Assembly: GCA_035294305.1 (NCBI GenBank) | Contig: DATGLD010000025.1 | Location: forward strand, 124,001-188,000 | Source of the DNA: DASRBN01 sp035294305 | Lineage (GTDB): Bacteria > Chloroflexota > Ktedonobacteria > Ktedonobacterales > Ktedonobacteraceae | DNA: 64,000 nt | Reading direction: 5' to 3' | Shown: positions 62,295 to 64,000 of the stretch, in pieces | Layout: each line of letters begins with the position of its first letter | Numbering within the stretch: the stretch's first letter is position 1 | The notes under the pieces: model-generated | Databases searched by the model: none | What the model was told of the DNA's origin: nothing | The model's input: only the letters and a program-made list of their open reading frames with translations | Made by a program: the position numbers and the translations under genes

Positions 62295-63464
62295 ATGATA
62301 CGCAAGATCAGCGCGTTCGCTTTTATTTTGACCTTCCTGGTAGGCATCGTTGGTTCTGGAGCGGCCGCTTTCGCACAGAGCACCTCGGAGGCCGATCAAT
62401 TCGATAATGCTATCGCCTACCCAACCATTATCCTGCAGAATGCTCATGGCACGCGCGCGCCCGATGTCAACGGCTTTACTCCGCAGCAGTTCCGCAAGGC
62501 TTATGGAATCGACCAGTTAAGCCAGCAAGGGGCGGGCATCACCATCGCCATTGTCGACGCCTGCGGCAACCCGCACGTCCAGTCTGATCTAGACCAATAT
62601 GATCAGGCATTCGGCCTGCCTTCTACAACCGTGAAAGTGGTTTATCCACAGGGCAAAAAGGTTTGTTCAGCGCCATCAAGCTGGGGATTGGAGACAGACC
62701 TGGATGTCGAAATGGCACACGCGGTGGCCCCTCAGGCCACGATTGTGCTGGAAGTTACCGTCAATCCGACTTTCAAGCGCCTTGACCAGGGGGCTCAGGA
62801 TGCCTATGTCAACCAGGGCGCGGCCGACGTCTCAATGAGCTTTGGGGGCAAAGAGCGCCCCGGTGAAAAAGGCGCCCACGGCGACGCCATTTTCGCCGCC
62901 GGTAATGCCAAGGGGGTTACCTTCACCGCTTCGTCCGGTGACAGTGGTTGTGGAGTAAGTTACCCGGCCGCATCTCCTGATGTTGTAGCCGTGGGCGGCA
63001 CTGTACTCACGATTAAGCAGGACGGTACCTATGTCAGTGAGACGACGTGGAGCAGCAGCGGTGGTGGATTGAGTAAGTTCGAGCATGTTCCGTCCTACCA
63101 GAACGGCTTCAACAATAATGCCAAACGCGGCGTGCCGGACGTGGCCATGGTCGCTACCGGTATGGCTATGTACGATTCCGATTTTGGTGGCTTTGTCGAA
63201 GTTGCCGGCACCAGCATTGGCGCACCCATCTGGTCTGGAGTCCTGGCCGACGCCAATAGCGGGCGCCAGCACACCTTCATGAACGCTGACATCGAGCTGT
63301 ACAGCGTGGCCAGCAACTCACAAAAATATGCCAGGGACTACCATGACATTACGACGGGTAGTTCTGGCGGCATTTGCAACGCGGGGCCCGGTTATGACTT
63401 CCCGACCGGCCTGGGGTCGCCTGTCTCTAACAATCTCGTCCCTGATTTGATCGCGGCTCCGTAA
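62295..63464 (+). CDS. Secreted sedolisin-like (S53) serine peptidase 2
   Basis: A 389-aa paralogue from the ATG at 62295 (AAAGGAG upstream); an earlier ATG at 62232 has no site. Signal peptide MIRKISAFAFILTFLVGI ... AAAFAQ. The catalytic set is retained: ETDLDVEMA, SSGDSGCGVSYPAAS, and GTSIGAPIWSGV. It also lacks the long prodomain. Both enzymes look like a recent tandem duplication and could be secreted together to digest protein outside the cell. Confidence 0.88.
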   Translation: MIRKISAFAFILTFLVGIVGSGAAAFAQSTSEADQFDNAIAYPTIILQNAHGTRAPDVNGFTPQQFRKAYGIDQLSQQGAGITIAIVDACGNPHVQSDLDQYDQAFGLPSTTVKVVYPQGKKVCSAPSSWGLETDLDVEMAHAVAPQATIVLEVTVNPTFKRLDQGAQDAYVNQGAADVSMSFGGKERPGEKGAHGDAIFAAGNAKGVTFTASSGDSGCGVSYPAASPDVVAVGGTVLTIKQDGTYVSETTWSSSGGGLSKFEHVPSYQNGFNNNAKRGVPDVAMVATGMAMYDSDFGGFVEVAGTSIGAPIWSGVLADANSGRQHTFMNADIELYSVASNSQKYARDYHDITTGSSGGICNAGPGYDFPTGLGSPVSNNLVPDLIAAP

Positions 63465-63476
63465 GTCACCCGCATA

Positions 63477-63536
63477 CATAAAAATTTTGAGCGGTTGACT
63501 CTTGCATGCAAGGGTCAACCGCTCAAAATTTTTATG
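63477..63536. terminator. Near-perfect 60-bp palindrome, bidirectional terminator
   Basis: CATAAAAATTTTGAGCGG and its complement form 23-bp outer arms, with a further CTTGCATGCAAG palindrome at the centre. It separates the convergent protease and DUF1028 genes and overlaps the DUF1028 stop codon. A/T flanks of a GC stem allow termination from both sides. Confidence 0.85.
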
Positions 63537-64000
63537 CCCGTAACTTCTCGCGCATAAACTCAAGCACCACGCGGTCGATACGCGCATCTTCGAACCAGCG
63601 TTCCTCGAGATTTTCACGCCCTACAAATTGGCGAAATGCGTCGCGCGTAGCACTGGTATAGGAGCCGTTGACACCGCCTTCATAGTCGCCACTGATGGTC
63701 AGCAGTTCTTGCAATTCGGCGGCTACCGCATCATCTATGGTTAGGATATCCTGTGGTTCCGGGGGAAACAAATACAATTTATGCAATTGCAGAATGCGCT
63801 GCAGTTCCTCAATTGGCCGGGGATGATCATCAACTCGCAGGTCGATGAAGCGGTCATTGAAGCCACTATACCCGCCCTTTTCACGCACGACCAGCAACGC
63901 TGCCGATTGCTGCCCCCGGCTATCACCTCCGGCGGCCTGACCTGCGGCGAGCGCGGCCATCAACCGATCGCAGAGACGCCCGTTCGTTTGCTCAAACGTG
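63532..64000 (-). CDS. DUF1028 family protein, partial at window edge
   Basis: The frame is open past the right edge, so the N-terminus is missing. The seen part has the DUF1028 block: LMAALAAGQAAGGDSRGQQS, ALLVVREKGGYSGFNDRFIDLRVDDHPRPIEEL given here in parts, then an NTF2-like or peptidoglycan-binding-like tail (GDYEGGVNGSYTSATRDAFRQFVG). DUF1028 proteins are Ntn-hydrolase-like and often listed as possible pilus or peptidase-associated proteins; the role is unclear. A Thr nucleophile, if present, lies in the missing part. Confidence 0.85.
   Translation of the reverse strand, partial: TFEQTNGRLCDRLMAALAAGQAAGGDSRGQQSAALLVVREKGGYSGFNDRFIDLRVDDHPRPIEELQRILQLHKLYLFPPEPQDILTIDDAVAAELQELLTISGDYEGGVNGSYTSATRDAFRQFVGRENLEERWFEDARIDRVVLEFMREKLRA

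Noticed and set aside
1..64000. tRNA or rRNA genes
   Set aside because: No acceptor-stem plus T-loop pattern or rRNA-like stretch was recognised on either strand.

Overview
This window most likely comes from a Chloroflexota genome, probably of the Ktedonobacteria type (inference). The signs are mid-range GC, many hairpin-rich intergenic repeats, several giant or SARP-type regulators, Pro/Gln-rich FHA membrane proteins, a bacterial tubulin-like protein and secreted sedolisins. No rRNA, tRNA, prophage or CRISPR array was recognised. Two genes run off the window: an unknown gene at the left edge and a DUF1028 gene at the right edge.

Layout. 1-6.2 kb: a minus-strand set with an unknown large protein, a tubulin/FtsZ-like protein, and a vWA/Ig/FHA-like membrane protein split by a frameshift. 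6.3-13.7 kb: an orphan RelE-type toxin, a LeuA-family synthase, a Fur-family regulator divergent from a nickel/cobalt permease, and tyrosine/homogentisate catabolism (HPPD, fumarylacetoacetase family, homogentisate dioxygenase). 14-25.3 kb: DUF4870, MarR plus ClC, ArsR-like plus MFS, a decayed M29 aminopeptidase, GreA, an alpha/beta hydrolase fused to a zinc ribbon, a divergent PanC and a zinc-ribbon protein. 25.4-35.5 kb: NYN nuclease, HxlR, inositol-phosphate synthase, QueG, and an ABC exporter whose two genes are separated by a three-gene toxin-antitoxin-like module. 36-42.3 kb: three FHA membrane proteins and a Ser/Thr kinase that share an extracytoplasmic DUF4878-like module. 42.4-45.5 kb: urocanate hydratase divergent from an M20 peptidase.

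45.6-58.3 kb is the most interesting region: about 12.8 kb of genes all on the minus strand that look like an undescribed RiPP-type biosynthetic cluster. In transcription order: a 1111-aa STAND/TPR/BTAD regulator, a 65-aa membrane protein, a 74-aa Nif11/NHLP-leader-like peptide, a cytochrome P450, an MFS exporter, a SARP regulator, a catalytic M16 peptidase, a 35-aa candidate precursor peptide with a GTG start, an intergenic hairpin, an S-adenosylmethionine decarboxylase (SpeD type), a HemN-like radical SAM enzyme and a non-catalytic M16 partner. The precursor is too short for ordinary gene calling. Its combination with SpeD, radical SAM and an M16 active/inactive pair suggests a peptide modified with SAM or decarboxylated SAM and trimmed by an M16 heterodimer, as in PQQ maturation but without PqqD or PqqE.

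58.8-64 kb: a GltD-like iron-sulfur flavoprotein, two tandem secreted sedolisin-like proteases and a DUF1028 gene. Palindromic MITE-like repeats, two gene remnants and a single isolated CRISPR-repeat-like sequence are scattered through the intergenic regions.
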